Positions 47,037 through 58,328 of a stretch of 64,000 nt of DNA are shown piece after piece. Below the pieces are notes generated by a model. That model searched no databases, was not told where the DNA came from, and was given only the letters and a program-made list of their open reading frames with translations. Positions within the stretch are counted from its first letter, which is position 1, and each line of letters begins with the position of its first letter. Made by a program: the position numbers and the translations under genes. Source of the DNA: Plantago major (taxonomy: Eukaryota; Streptophyta; Magnoliopsida; Lamiales; Plantaginaceae); assembly GCA_026545765.1 (NCBI GenBank), contig CM048839.1:49274677-49338676 (forward strand), read 5' to 3'.

Positions 47037-49554
47037 TTAGGTTCTCATACCAACAATGGAACCATTTGGGCTAAAGAATCTTCCAGTAGGAATCCATTTT
47101 TGAATGAATTTCTTAGGAACATTCTTTTGTCTAACAGGAACATAAGGAGGAATTCTAGTTAAATGATTAGTATCATTGTTATTAAGAACTATTTTCTTCC
47201 TTGGTGTGTTCCTTGGTGCTCCATTTGGTGCTTTCAGACACCTGTCAGGTTTCTGAGTCTGCTTCTCAGCAAACTTAGTTTTCCTAGCCAGATTTCTTCT
47301 AGCCCTGGCATTTAGATTTTCAGTGGCTTGATTCATCTTCCACTTTTGATAATTGCTATGAGCAATTCTAGCCTTTAACCATCGTTCTTGCTCTTGTTTG
47401 TACTCACGAGCAAGTTGTTTCCCGATGGCTTTATAGCCAATACCATTCCGAGCACCTGGTGCTATCTGAGATCTCTTCTCAGCAGCTTTGCTTGTCTCTG
47501 GATAATCTATTTTCTTTCCAGAAAATGTGACATAGGAGAATTTGTTAGCTCCTGCAATTTTTCCTTTCTGAGAGACATAGCACTGTGGGTGATTACACTT
47601 TTCAGTGTTATGTTTCTTTTTAGAGACATTCCCAACAGTTTTCCTTTGGACTTGTTTTTCCCACAAAGGCTTGGTCGCAACTGCCTTTCCTTTGTCAACA
47701 ATCTTAGTTTTCTAACCGATACTGTAGATTGTTTGGGAATCACCTTGCTGGGCATTGACAAATGTTCTTCCTTCATCACTCTTATTCAGAGTGGTGGAAC
47801 TGTCTGTGTGTGTGTCCAGCCCAAGTCCTCTCTTTTCTGAAGGATCTCTTAAATAAGATTTTACTTCAGTATGAGTGTCACTAGCTTTGGCATAAGATTG
47901 AAAAGATAGTTCTTTCTTTTTGAGTTCTTTATTCTCAGAAAGAAGATCTTCACATTTCTTTTGAAGATTGGCCATTGCTTCTTTATGTGACTTTTCGGTC
48001 TCAGATATCTGAGCCTTGAGAAATGCATTTTCAGCATCCTTATTCTCAGATATCTTGAGTATTTGTGAATTTTCCTTTACAAGAGAATTCTTTTCTTCTT
48101 CAAGAATTTCGGCTCTAGCTCGGACCATTAGAAATTCTCTTTCGTAGAGATCAAGTTCTCTTCTGAGTTTTTTCAGATTTTTGATTCCTTCTTCATCACT
48201 TTCATAAGTATAACAAGAAGTATGTGTTACCTCATCAGCCATTAGACAAGGTTCACTGTTGGAGATATCTGGAAAGATTTCTTTAGCCATTCCACACACT
48301 TCTTTCTTCTTTTGACCAAAGTCAATTACTTCATGAGAAACACCGCACATTTCTGGGGAAGGCAGTGTGGAATCATCTGAATCATCATCCTCAAAATCAG
48401 ACTCAATATCTAGAGCATCTAGTTGGAGTTGAATCTTTTTCCTTTCTTCAGTGAGCATAGCTCTCTGACTTCTTTTGAAGATTCTTCTATCCTTCTTGTC
48501 ACCTGTCTTTAGTCTGTTGAAGGCAGGGCAATCCTTCTTGAAATGACCAGGTTTCTGACAATAGAAACATATATCATTTCCGATTTCTGCTTCCTTAGTT
48601 CTTGATGCTTTCTGAGCCGGCTTGGTCAGCGAGCTTTGCATATTTTTGTACTGGTGATAGTTTGAGCCTAGATACTTTTTCAGCTTCTCTTTGGCTTTTC
48701 TTCTCTCAATTTCTCGACTGACATATTTTCTCATTTGCTTTGCAGCAAGAGCATCCTCAGTCACTTCCTTGCCTTCCTTCTTGTCAGAAGTTCCTTGAGA
48801 AACTAGGGCAACATTTTGCAACTTTTCAGTTGTTTGTTCTCTTTGAGTTGTCTCATAGTCAACAGTTGCAAGGTGAGAGAAAAGTTCCACTGGAGTGATA
48901 TCTGGCATTCCTTGGTTAAAGTAGAAAAACTTTTGTGCTCCCAGTTATGATTTAGACTTCTCACAATAGTCTTAATCTTTTCTGACTGGGTATATCTATT
49001 ACTTTCACCAAGTGCAGCCATGTCACTCATAAGTGTTGTAAACCGGAAATCTTGTTCTTCAAGAGTCTCTGTGGGACCTTGTTTAAAGTTTTGGAATTTG
49101 AGCTTCAAAACTTCGAACTTATTTTCCTTAATTTTCTCAGTGCCAGCACAGATTTCTTCAATCAGTTGCCAGGCCACGTTTGCCGTTTTTACACCCCACA
49201 GTTTACACTGTATGTGCTCTGGAGTAGAACGTATGATGATATTACGAGCCTAACTTCCAATCGATTTCTCTTGGCATCTTTCGATGTCCAGAGCTCTCTG
49301 GGCTTTGGTTCGTAAATAATTTAACTGGTAGGTCTCCTACTGGTTGACGCATCTGTCTGTGAAGACCTATCGCTTTGTTCTCTGTCTCTACCATTAGAAA
49401 CCTCTATGACTTGCTTGAGTTGTTGAATGACTATTGGGCCATTCTTTATTACTTCGATCATTTCGTCACTGATGGCTTCTAGGTGCAGCATCATGTTGTT
49501 CTTCCATTTCTCATAATTCTCTAGCTTGAGAATTGGGGCGTCACTTAAAGACAT
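47037..49554 (-). pseudogene. Element 3 gag, with stops and one frameshift
   Basis: ATG at 49554 ('MSLSDAPILKLENYEKWKNN'), stop near 49321, and a further frame change near 48920. From 48908 on, one frame runs with a TAG near 47712 only: CCHC knuckle 'CFYCQKPGHFKKDCP' (near 48550), a coiled coil ('ENKDAENAFLKAQISETEKS', about 48020), 'CNHPQCY' and a basic tail. The frame ends with TAA at 47039-47037. Pol continues in the same frame; element 4 has the same stop. Confidence 0.85.
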
Positions 49555-49658
49555 CCTACATCAAACACACTAAACAAACGAATCAAGTGTAGGTGAAAAG
49601 CAGTTAGTGGGCACTTATCTAGGATCTAGGTTCAGTGCAGAAGGCTTGGGAACCTCCT

Positions 49659-49670
49659 GCTCTGATACCA
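49659..49670 (-). other. Primer-binding site, element 3
   Basis: TGGTATCAGAGC on the minus strand, two bases from the LTR end; the standard initiator methionine tRNA site of SIRE-type elements. Confidence 0.92.
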
Positions 49671-49672
49671 CT

Positions 49673-51310
49673 TGTTGGTCCAGATAACGGCAAAGTAAAA
49701 GACTGGGGGGGTGAATAGTCTTTTAAAACTTTTGTCGATAAACACAGTTTCTCAGATATTTGTGAGGATATCTGATACTTAATTTCAGAGAGCAGAAGAC
49801 TTTTTTGTGATAAGTGCACGTGCTCAGCAAGATAAGTGTAAATACTTTGCAAGATAAATAAAGCAAGTAATAAACTGCAGAAAGTAAATAACACAAGTCT
49901 TTTTATAGTGGTATCTGAAGGTGGCGTAATCCTTCAACTAATCCACTTCGACCTTTCTCAGACCTAGAATCCACTAAGACAGATAATTGAGGTAACCTTA
50001 CAAGTATCTTCTCTCGATTCCTAAATACACTAGGTTCCCAACCAAGTGTTCCCCCTGAGTTATTCCCTGGCTTTCACAGCCAAGTACTTCCTGTACTCAG
50101 AAACCTTTTGAGCTATTCCTTAGTTTCCCAAACTAAGTACTTCTTGTGCTCAGTAACCTTGGAGTTATTCCTTAGTTTCCCAAACTAAGTACTTCCTGTA
50201 CTCCACGCCGATTAAGGTGTTGGTTAAGGTAGTTTGTCAGGTGAGCTTCTTTAATAACTTGTTCAGTTATTCAGATAGCTCTATGAATCAAGTATACTTA
50301 ATTCACTTTGCAATGTATGGTATCTTGTTCTTTACTGACCCAAGTCTATGATAAGTGTTCAAGAGAATGAAACTCAGATATGAAATCTTAGTTCAACTCT
50401 TTCACAAATAACAATGCTTGTTAAGGATCAGGACACTTAGAACTTTTGTGCTACTTAGAATCAAGAGCTTTGGCTGCAACAGAAAGCTTGAAGGTAAGTA
50501 GTGTGCTTGAGAGTATTCAATGTAAGTTCTGTGTATTCAGTGTGTTCTAAGGTATATTCTCAAGCATTCTAAGTGTTGATATTTATAGATGAATTTGAGT
50601 GCCGTTTGAATAGTATCCGTTAGGCTTAACTCAATTTCAAACTATTGATATCTGAGTATAGTACTGTAGTAGGTTTGTCTTCTTTTTCAGAAGCTACCGT
50701 TTTTGTTCAGACATTTCTGTCCGCGCATTTAATGCACTGTACTATACTTTGTCCTGTAGTGCCAACAGAACTATGCATTGTATCAGAGATCTTATTCTAT
50801 CAGAGTTCTCTGAAGCTTGCACGTTCTTTTCCAGAGATTATCACAACTCTAGATACCACTTGTTGAAACAACTTGTTATACTATATTTCTTTTCAAAAAC
50901 ATAGTTTATGTCAAAGGTATCTGAGTGTAGATATTTGTGGGAACTTTCCTCGTTTCAGAAACCTTTTATTTCTCAGATATCTTTTGCAACACTGTATATT
51001 TAAAAACGCTTGTGTCTTCAAGATATCTGGTCATAGGTATCTGAAAACCCTTTGTCTTCAGAAATCTTGTGCAGTCTTCAAATCTTCAAAACCGTTGAAC
51101 TTTTCCTGCTGGATGCCTTCTTCTTGGTCTTCTTCAGAAAATAAAAATTACAATTAGAGACCTAACATCCTATAAAAGATTTGTTAGACTATCATACTTA
51201 GTGAGTTTCCTCTTTTACAATGTTCAAGTGAACCAAGAGTACTAACCACCTTTCTGAGCTAAGATAAGTCATTGGGTTGCTGATCATAATCTAAACATAT
51301 ATTCCTAACA
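49673..51310 (-). mobile_element. LTR-E, 5' LTR of element 3
   Basis: 1638 bases. TATA box TATAAATA (50587-50580 on minus), stem-loop at 49752-49775 with one mismatch, and three hairpin units: TGGCT/AGCCA (50068-50082), TTAGTTT/AAACTAA (50120-50136) and TTAGTTT/AAACTAA (50172-50188). A G-tract lies near 49706. Confidence 0.92.
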
Positions 51311-51600
51311 TGTGGTGATGGTGGTGGCAGTGGGGAGGTTGTGGTGGCAGTGGGCAGGTGGTGATGAGGGAGATCTCGTGGTTGATGGGAGGTAGGTGGG
51401 GTGGGAGAGAGATCTCATGGTGATCGCAGGCGGATCTTGGTGGTGGTCGGAGGGAGATCTCATGGTGGTCGTTGTTTAGTGGTGGTGGTGGTGGTAGTGG
51501 TGAGGTGGTGGTGGTGGTGGATGGTGGTGGAAGTGGTGGTGGGAGGAAGATTGAATTGTGAGTGGTGGTGGGAGGAAGAGGGAGGGGGATATATTTTAGG
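51311..51600. repeat. GGT/CCA trinucleotide-rich DNA
   Basis: Long runs of GGTGGT with the word GAGATCTC(A/G)TGGT repeated (about 51370-51470). The reverse complement resembles 57855-57920 (shared CCACGAGATCTCCCTC). The plus-strand frame at 51401-51673 is a translation of the repeat, not a gene. Confidence 0.65.
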
Positions 51601-51895
51601 GTTTCTGTCGATTTTAGTAACGGATAAGGCTATCCGTTACTATTTAGTAACGGATAGCCTTATCCGTTACTAAGTTTCTTTTTTATTATTTTTTCTTAAA
51701 TTAGTCAACACGCAATTTAATGACGGATAGGCTATCCGTTACTATTTAGTAACTGATAGTTTATCCGTTACTAAATAGTAACGGATTTAGCAAATCACTC
51801 AATCCGTCGCTCATCAATGCCGATTTGTTGCTATATAGTAACGGATAATATCTGTTACTAAAATTTGTTACTATTCGGCAGTTTTTTTTGTAGTG
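51601..51895 (-). mobile_element. CACTA terminus with subterminal repeats (second element)
   Basis: On the minus strand the end starts at 51895 with CACTACAAAAAAAACTGCCG. It is followed by many copies of TAACGGATAG and its reverse complement, including 'AACGGATA' pairs facing each other. No transposase was recognised on this side; the element is non-autonomous or interrupted by LTR-E. Confidence 0.72.
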
Positions 51896-52087
51896 ATGTC
51901 AGAATTGTTCTTAGCTCTGACATGGAGCTGTGAACAGCTCCAATTTGGAGACATTAAATCTTCAAATTGGAGCTATTTACAGCTCCATGTCGAAGTTGTT
52001 CTTAGCTCCGACATGGTGCTGTTTACAGCTCCATATGGGAGCTGTTAGCAGCTCCTACACCAGAGCTGTAACATCTCCGATTCGGAG
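51896..52087. other. Chain of at least seven hairpins with GGAGCT/AGCTCC
   Basis: ATGTCAGA/TCTGACAT (51896-51903, 51916-51923), TGGAGCT/AGCTCCA (51923-51929, 51936-51942), CCAATTTG/CAAATTGG (51940-51947, 51963-51970), TGGAGCT/AGCTCCA (51968-51974, 51981-51987), CCATGTCG/CGACATGG (51985-51992, 52009-52016), ATGG.GCT/AGC.CCAT (52013-52034) and GGAGCTG/CAGCTCC (52038-52044, 52049-52055). Neighbouring stems share bases. GTTCTTAGCTC recurs with a period of 91 (51907, 51998). Confidence 0.82.
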
Positions 52088-52091
52088 CTTT

Positions 52092-52720
52092 AAGGCAGTA
52101 TCGGTCAGAAAGCTAAGATTGTTGACAAAGGAAAGGCAGTTGCGACCAAGCCTTTGTGGGAAAACAAGTCTAAAGGAAAAGTGTTGGGAATGTCTCTGGA
52201 AAGAAACACAACACTGAAAAGTGTAATCACCCACAGTGCTATGTCTCTCAAAAAGGAAAAAGAGACTAGCAAAGCTGCTGAGAAGAGATCTCAGATAGCA
52301 TCAGATGCTCGGAATGGTATTGACTATAAAGCCATCGGGAAACAACTTGCTCGTGAGTACAAACAAGAGCAAGAACGATGGTTAAAGGCTAGAATTGCTC
52401 ACAGCAGTTATCAGAAGTGGAAGATGAATCAAGCCACTGAAAATCTGAATGCTAAGGCTAGAAGAAATCTGGCTAGGAAAGCTAAGTTTGCTGAGAAGTA
52501 GACTCAGAAACCTGACAGGTATCTGAAAGCACCAAATGGAGCACCAAGGAACACACCAAGGAAGAAAATAGTTCTTAATAACAATGAGACTAATCATTTA
52601 ACTAGAATTCCTCCTTATGTTCCTGTTAGACAAAAGAATGTTCCTAAGAAATTCATTCAAAAATGGATTCCTACTGGAAGATTGTTTAGTCCAAATGGTT
52701 CCATTGTTGGTATGAGAACC
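52092..52720 (+). pseudogene. Element 4 gag C-terminal part
   Basis: Starts in the region equivalent to 'IGQKAKIVDKGKAVATKPLW', with a TAG at 52499 and a frame change near 52150. The basic tail 'NARAR.NLARKAKFAEK' is kept. It ends at TAA 52721-52723, in frame with pol. Confidence 0.8.
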
Positions 52721-52741
52721 TAATCTTCTGTTTCCTGTTTT

Positions 52742-54400
52742 GTGCAGAACACTCTAAAGACTAATTCAAAGTGGCATTTTGATAGTGGATGTGGGAAGCA
52801 CATGACAGAAGATAAAGCAAATCTGATTGACTACAAAAAGTGCAATGATGGACCAATTATCAGGTTTGCTGGAGGAGATGAAAATCCAACCATAGGTTTT
52901 GGCAATTTGAAGTTTGGAGCCCTTACAATCTCTGAAGTACTTCATGTAAAGGGATTGAAATATAATCTCCTAAGCATGAGTCAACTAGTAGACAATGGGT
53001 ACACTGTCAAGATCAAGTTAAAACTATGTAAAGTGATTGACAATGAGTCAAAGAAGACAGTCTTGGTTGCAAGGCATAAAGGAAATCTTTATGTTGCTGA
53101 TTGGGCATCCGCCACAACCGAAGAATGTCTCATGGTGAGTCAATCTGGCCACACTGAAGAAAATTGGCTATGGCATAAAAGAATGAGTCACTTGAATTTC
53201 AAAACTCTGAATAAGCTAGCCAAGTAAGAGTTGGTGGTTGGTTTACCCAAAATGGCATATAGAAAAGAAGGTGTATGCTTAGCTTGCCAAATGGGAAAAC
53301 AATACAAAATATCTTTCAAGTCTAAAACTAGACATTCCAGTGAAAGGCCACTGCAAATGTTACATATGGATCTGTTTAAATCCTCAGTAACTAGTTATGC
53401 AGGAAAGAAGTATGGTCTGGTTGTTGTTGATGATTACTCAAGATTCACTTGGGTTGTCTTTCTCAAACACAAATCTGATGCAAGGGTTGAGATACCTAAC
53501 TTGCTGAATAAGCTCGAAGTCATGAAAAATGACAAGGTATCTGTAATCAGAATAGACCATGGTACTGAGTTTGTGAACCAGTACATCAAAGAGTTTTGTA
53601 CCTGCAAAGGTATACGACATTAACTATCTTCTGTAAGGACACCACAACAAAATGGTGTTGCTGAAAGAAAGAATAGGACCCTGAAAGAAGCAACAAGAAC
53701 AATGCTTGCTGACACTAAAATAAGTGAAATCTATTGGGTTGAAGTTGTAAACACAGCATGCTACACTCAAAATAGATGTCTGATTAACAAACACCATGAC
53801 AAAAATCCTTACGAGCTTTTCATTGGTAGACCCCCCAGTATCAAACATCTTAGGGTGTTTGGTTGCAGATGTTTCGTTCTTAACAATGGAAAAGAATACG
53901 TGAGAACATTTCAACCAAAGGCAGATGAAGGAGTATTACTTGGTTATTCTCTGAACAGCAAAGCCTATAGAATCTACAATAAAAGCACGCAAAAGATTGA
54001 GGAATCTGTTCATGTAGTATTCTATGAAGGAAACAAGAAAGTACTCTTGAATGATGATCTCTCAGATAGGTTCAAAGAACTAATGATTAAAGGCTCTGAA
54101 AAAGGATCCACAAAAGGAAACAATTCTACCATTCAAATAGAGGATGAGTCTGACGATGAAAAGCTACCTATGCTTAGTAACAACCAGATGACTCTAAGAC
54201 ATGATGAAGATTTTCCTATGAGAATTCCAGAAATGGAACAGGTTACTGAGAAACTTCATCATGAAAAGGTATCTGAAAATGAGATTGCTGAAATGCAAGA
54301 TTCAGATACCTCTAACACTGAAAAAGTGTCAGATATCCATGGCATTTCCCATGTGTCAGATATCTCAGATACTGCACAAGTATCTCATCAAGATCATATT
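52742..54400 (+). pseudogene. Element 4 protease and integrase
   Basis: 'FDSGCGKHMTEDKANL' protease (G to E change after T), 'LWHKRMSHLNFKTLNKLAK', a TAA at 53226, 'CLACQMGKQ', then the core 'LHMDLFKSS', 'VVVDDYSRFTWVVFLK', 'IRIDHGTEFVNQ' and '[10 protein letters not shown]'. Another TAA near 53621. From 53702 the frame is open through the acidic linker into RT. Two stops and no frameshift, so less damaged than element 2. Confidence 0.87.
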
Positions 54401-56123
54401 GATTCACATTCAAATCAAAATGATATTGATCCTACTAGTTCAAAACCCATTTTGAAATTGATAAGAAATCACCCTGCAAAGGATGTGATTGGTCCCATAG
54501 ACCAAGGTGTTAGAACTAGAAGAGCAATCGCTGAAAATACAAATTGTCTCTATGGATGTTTTATCTCAAATATTGAACCAAAGACTATAGAAGAAGCATT
54601 AAAGGATCAAGATTGGATCTCTGCAATGCAAGAAGAGTTGGATCAATTTGAGAGAAACAAAGTCTGGAAACTGGTTCCATTTGTTAACGGAATATTTGTA
54701 ATCGGAACCAAGTGGGTTTTCAGAAACAAAATGAATGAGTCTGGTGAAATAACCAGAAACAAAGCTAGGTTGATTGCCAAGGGATTCACCCAGACTGAAG
54801 GACTAGATTTTGATGAATCTTATGCACCAGTTGCAAGAGTGGATGCAATAAGACTTTTTCTAGTCTTTGCAGCTCATAATGACTTTACAGTTTATCAAAT
54901 GGATGTCAAGAGTGCATTTCTAAATGGTGAACTTGTTGAGGAAGTCTATGTTGAGCAACCACCAGGTTTTGAAGTTTCCTCATAAAGTTGGATGGTCTAT
55001 AAGCTTCAGAAAGCTCTGTATGGGCTGAAACAAGCTCCAAGAGCATGGTATGTTACATTGGCCAGATACCTACCAAAAAGCGGTTTCAAGAAAGGAGAAG
55101 TTGATAAAACACTCTTCACATTGAACCATGATGGGAAACTACTTTTAGTTCAAGTATATGTTGATGACATTATATTTGGATCTAAAGACAAGCAACTTTG
55201 TGAAGACTTTTCTGAACTCATGAAATGTAAATTCGAGATGAGCATGATGGTAGAATTGAATTACTTCCTAGGGCTGCAAGTCAAGCAACTCAATGATGGA
55301 ATATTCATTAGTCAAACAAAGTATGCAAAGGACATGCTCAACAAGTTTAATCTAAATCCTTCTAAAAAGAATGCTAAGATACCAATGAGCATTGGAACCA
55401 AAATGACCTATACTGAATCTGACAAGAGTGTTGAAGAACACAAGTATAGGAAATTGATTGGTTCTCTACTATACCTCACTGCAAGTAGACCTGATATTCA
55501 ATATGCAGTTGGAGTGTGTGCTAGATTTCAGACAAATCCAACGTAATCACACTACACCATTGCTATGAAAATATTGAGGTATGTAAAAGGTACTGTAGAA
55601 GTTGGATTGTGGTATCCAAAAGATAGTGGATTGAGTTTGGTTGGCTATTCAGATGCCGACTATGCTGGATCACTGCTTGATAGAAAAATCACCTCAGGAA
55701 CATGTCAATTTCTTGGTGCAAGATTGATATCATGGTTCAGCAAGAAACAAATTTCAATTGCCACATCTACCACAATTTGAATATATTCTTTGCGGTGTTG
55801 TGCTTCACAGATATTGTGGATACAACAACAACTCAGAGACTATGGACTCAATGAAGAGAAAACTCACATTTTATGTGACCACGAGTGCTATTGCCATAAC
55901 TCAGAATCCTAAGTTTCATGCTAGAACAAAGCACATTGATGTTAGACACCACTTCATCAGAGACCATGTTGAGAAAGGCAATATAGAGATACTCAAGATT
56001 GGCACAGAAGACCAACTTGCAGATATCTTCACTAAGCCACTACAAGAAAGTAGATTCTTAGCCTTAAGATACAGTCTTGGACTAATGGAGCTACCAAAGA
56101 ACAGAAAAAGTTCAGATATCTGA
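54401..56123 (+). pseudogene. Element 4 reverse transcriptase and RNase H
   Basis: '[15 protein letters not shown]', '[19 protein letters not shown]', '[16 protein letters not shown]', TAA at 54983-54985 after 'PPGFEVSS', 'ALYGLKQAPRAWYV', 'YVDDIIFGSKD' (about 55160), a stop near 55546, 'DADYAGSLLDRKITSG', a small deletion and frame change near 55775, then 'RTKHIDVRHHFIRDHVEKGN' and 'ADIFTKPLQ'. The C-terminal part missing from element 3 is present here. Confidence 0.88.
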
Positions 56124-56149
56124 AGAAGATATCAAAGGAGAGAGAAAAG

Positions 56150-56230
56150 GGATCTGGAACGGGTATCCAGAGTAGAGAAATTTGGAACGGGTATCCAGAA
56201 AAGAGGAATCTGGAACGGTTATCCAGAAAC
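56150..56230. other. Three tandem hairpins after pol, element 4
   Basis: TCTGGAACGGGTATCCAGA (56153-56171) and two variants, starting near 56180 and 56209, each fold on CTGGA/TCCAG or TTGGA/TCCAG. They are reverse complements of the element 1 and 2 hairpins because the element runs in the other direction. Confidence 0.72.
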
Positions 56231-56727
56231 CAAAGGCTAAAGGGTAAAATGGCTATTTGAAGATCTCTGAGACGGGTACTCAGATATCCAGATCACTCAG
56301 TGAGGGGGAACACAAAAGAAAATAGTACAACTGTCTACATTTAACTACTATCTTGAAATTTGAATTATATCTATCTTTGTGAAAAAGTTTGAAAAGACAA
56401 CAAGTATAAGATAGAATCAGATACAACAGTGTTCTCATTCACACAGAAACGTGATTCAGATAGCTAATAGCCAAAATTCATTAAATGGGCACAATTACAA
56501 TTGTTGATTGTGATCATTACTAAAGAAGCAATGGTGACCCTTGATGAAATGGGCGATTGATCTTTACGGCAGAGATTAACTCTCAGTAAATAGTGGACTG
56601 TTGAAATTCAGACGTGGCCCACTATGCATTTAATGCCAAACAAGCTTTTACCCACGCCTGTATGCAATACACAGATACTTACACACAAAATTAATTTGTA
56701 TGTATATGTCTGTTGAGATTGCATTGC

Positions 56728-56737
56728 TATATATATA
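56728..56737 (+). promoter_or_regulatory. Internal TATA box upstream of third gene, element 4
   Basis: GCTATATATATAGGATTTTGG, about 183 bases before the ATG at 56920, with the same flank as in elements 1 and 2. Confidence 0.6.
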
Positions 56738-56919
56738 GGATTTTGGCAAAAGAATTCACTTTCGCCTAATCCAATATTCAGACTTGCACAAGAATAGCAA
56801 AATTCTCTCTTCTATTTCTCTGCAAATCTCTGCTCCCAAATTAGTATTTCTGCAAAGAATCACTAATCTTTCACCTTAATCTCTTACAGACCTTCGAAAA
56901 ACTCACGCTATATAAAGAG

Positions 56920-56974
56920 ATGGCTCCAAAACGTGCTTCTACCCAGAAATCCCAAAATACTACCATTGGTACAC
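56920..56974 (+). pseudogene. Third gene of element 4: first codons only
   Basis: 'MAPKRASTQKSQNTT' is recognisable as the start of the first exon. After about 18 codons the sequence joins LTR-F in its middle; all else of the gene, the PPT and the first half of the LTR are deleted. The junction has a short shared AC. Confidence 0.75.
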
Positions 56975-57854
56975 ACTGAATACACAGAACTTACATTGAA
57001 TACTCTCAAGCACACTACTTACTTCAAGCTTTCTGTTGCGACCAAAGCTCTTGATTCTAAGTAGTACAAAAGTTCTAAGTGTCCTGATCCTTAACAAGTA
57101 TTGTTATTTGTGAAAGAGTTGAACTAAGATTTCATATCTGATTTTCATTCTCTTGAACACTTATCATAGACTTGGGTCAGTAAAGAACAAGATACCATAC
57201 ATTGCAAAGTGTATTAAGTATACTTGATTCATAGAGCTATCTGAATAACTGAACAAGTTATTAAAGAAGCTCACCTGAAAAACTACCTAAACCAACACCT
57301 TAATTAATCGGCGTGGAGTACAGGAAGTACTTAGTTTGGAAAACTAAGGAATAACTCCAAGGTTACTGAGCACAGGAAGTACTTAGTTTGGGAAACTAAG
57401 GAATAGCTCAAAAGGTTTCTGAGTACAGGAACTACTTGGCTGTGAAAGCCGGGGAATAACTCAGGGGGAACACTTGGTTGGGAATTAGTGTATTTAGGAA
57501 TCGAGAGAAGATACTTGTAAGGTTACCTCAATTATCTGTCCTAGTGGATTCTAGGTCTGAGAAAGGCCGAAGTGGATTAGTTGAAGGATTACGCCACCTT
57601 CAGATACCACTATAAAAAGACTTGTGTTATTTACTTTCTACAGTTTATTACTTGCTTTATTTATCTTGCAAAGTATTTACACTTATCTTGTTGAGCACGT
57701 GCACTTATCACAGAAAAGTCTTCCGCTCTCTGAAATTAAGTATCAGATATCCTCACAGATATCTGAGAAACTGTGTTTATCGACAAAAGTTTTAAAAGAC
57801 TATTCACCTCCCCCCCCCCCCCAGTCTTTTACTTTGCCGTTATCTGGACCAACA
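56975..57854 (+). mobile_element. LTR-F, 3' LTR of element 4, 5'-truncated
   Basis: Starts near the part of LTR-E equivalent to 50550. It has three hairpin units (57310-57475), the perfect stem-loop TCAGATATC/GATATCTGA (57743-57751, 57758-57766), a C-tract near 57815 and the terminus CCAACA. Confidence 0.9.
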
Positions 57855-58043
57855 CTACCACTCCACCTCCCATCCACCACGAGATCTCCCTCCCACCGCC
57901 TCCCACCACCACTAGCCTCCGTCCGATTTGTCAAGATCTCGCTCGATTCATCAAGATCCACCTAGATTCGTTGAAATTCGTGAAGATCGATCTTCTTTGT
58001 ATTATTGATAAAATTGTATTGTATTATTGATTATTGGATATTG
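57855..58043. other. CCA-rich flank; no gene seen
   Basis: CCACC-rich DNA with the word CCACGAGATCTCCCTC, also found reverse-complemented at about 51370. An AT-rich part precedes the small copia LTR. The flank of LTR-F (CTACC) does not match any visible partner. Confidence 0.5.
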
Positions 58044-58328
58044 TGTTATGTACTAATATAATGAATGTCCATTAACCTCCTCCACTCCTCCATGAATCCT
58101 TTTTGTAACTCTTGTAAGTTATAACACCAATAAATCACCGCCACTAGTGTGTATACATTATGATGAGATTAAATCTCCTCCTACTTGTAGCCTATAAATA
58201 GTGGTTCATGATGTATGTTGTAGATACTTGTAACAATTGAAAGATGAAGGAAATACTCTTCTATACTCTACCTCTTTTCTTATTGTTTTTCTTTTCTTTC
58301 CTATTAATTCTATATATAATTTCTAACA
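58044..58328 (+). mobile_element. Element 5, 5' LTR
   Basis: 285 bases, TGTTATGTACTAATATAATG to TTTCTAACA, with 'CCTATAAATAGTGG' as a TATA box at about 58191-58198. Directly after it the sequence CGTTATCAGGACGATAG follows, a form of the TTATCAGCACG word found behind many short-LTR copia elements (half-tRNA priming site). Confidence 0.75.

Larger units (their letters stand above)
36784..51310 (-). mobile_element. SIRE-type copia element 3 (both LTRs present)
   Basis: The only copy with both ends: LTR-E (5') 49673-51310, PBS 49659-49670, gag 49554-47037, pol 47018 to about 43964, third gene to 38753, PPT 38386-38400, LTR-D (3') 36784-38385. A deletion fuses RNase H to the third gene. The five-base flanks of the two LTRs do not match, so no target duplication is visible. 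The LTRs differ at several percent of positions in the first 200 bases, plus an indel of about 45 bases, so the insertion is old or recombined. Confidence 0.9.
52092..57854 (+). mobile_element. SIRE-type copia element 4 (truncated, internally deleted)
   Basis: Plus-strand copy opposite in direction to element 3. It starts abruptly inside gag (about 52092) after the hairpin chain, has pol to 56123, the spacer with hairpins and internal TATA box, and the first few codons of the third gene (56920), then jumps into the LTR at about 56975. It ends CCAACA at 57854. It shares many changes with element 3 ('YVTLARYLPKS', TAA between gag and pol, TAA in RT), so the two are close relatives. Confidence 0.88.

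Noticed and set aside
51401..51673. Glycine/valine/tryptophan-rich frame of 90 codons
   Set aside because: It is the translation of a GGT trinucleotide repeat; there is no codon structure beyond the repeat.
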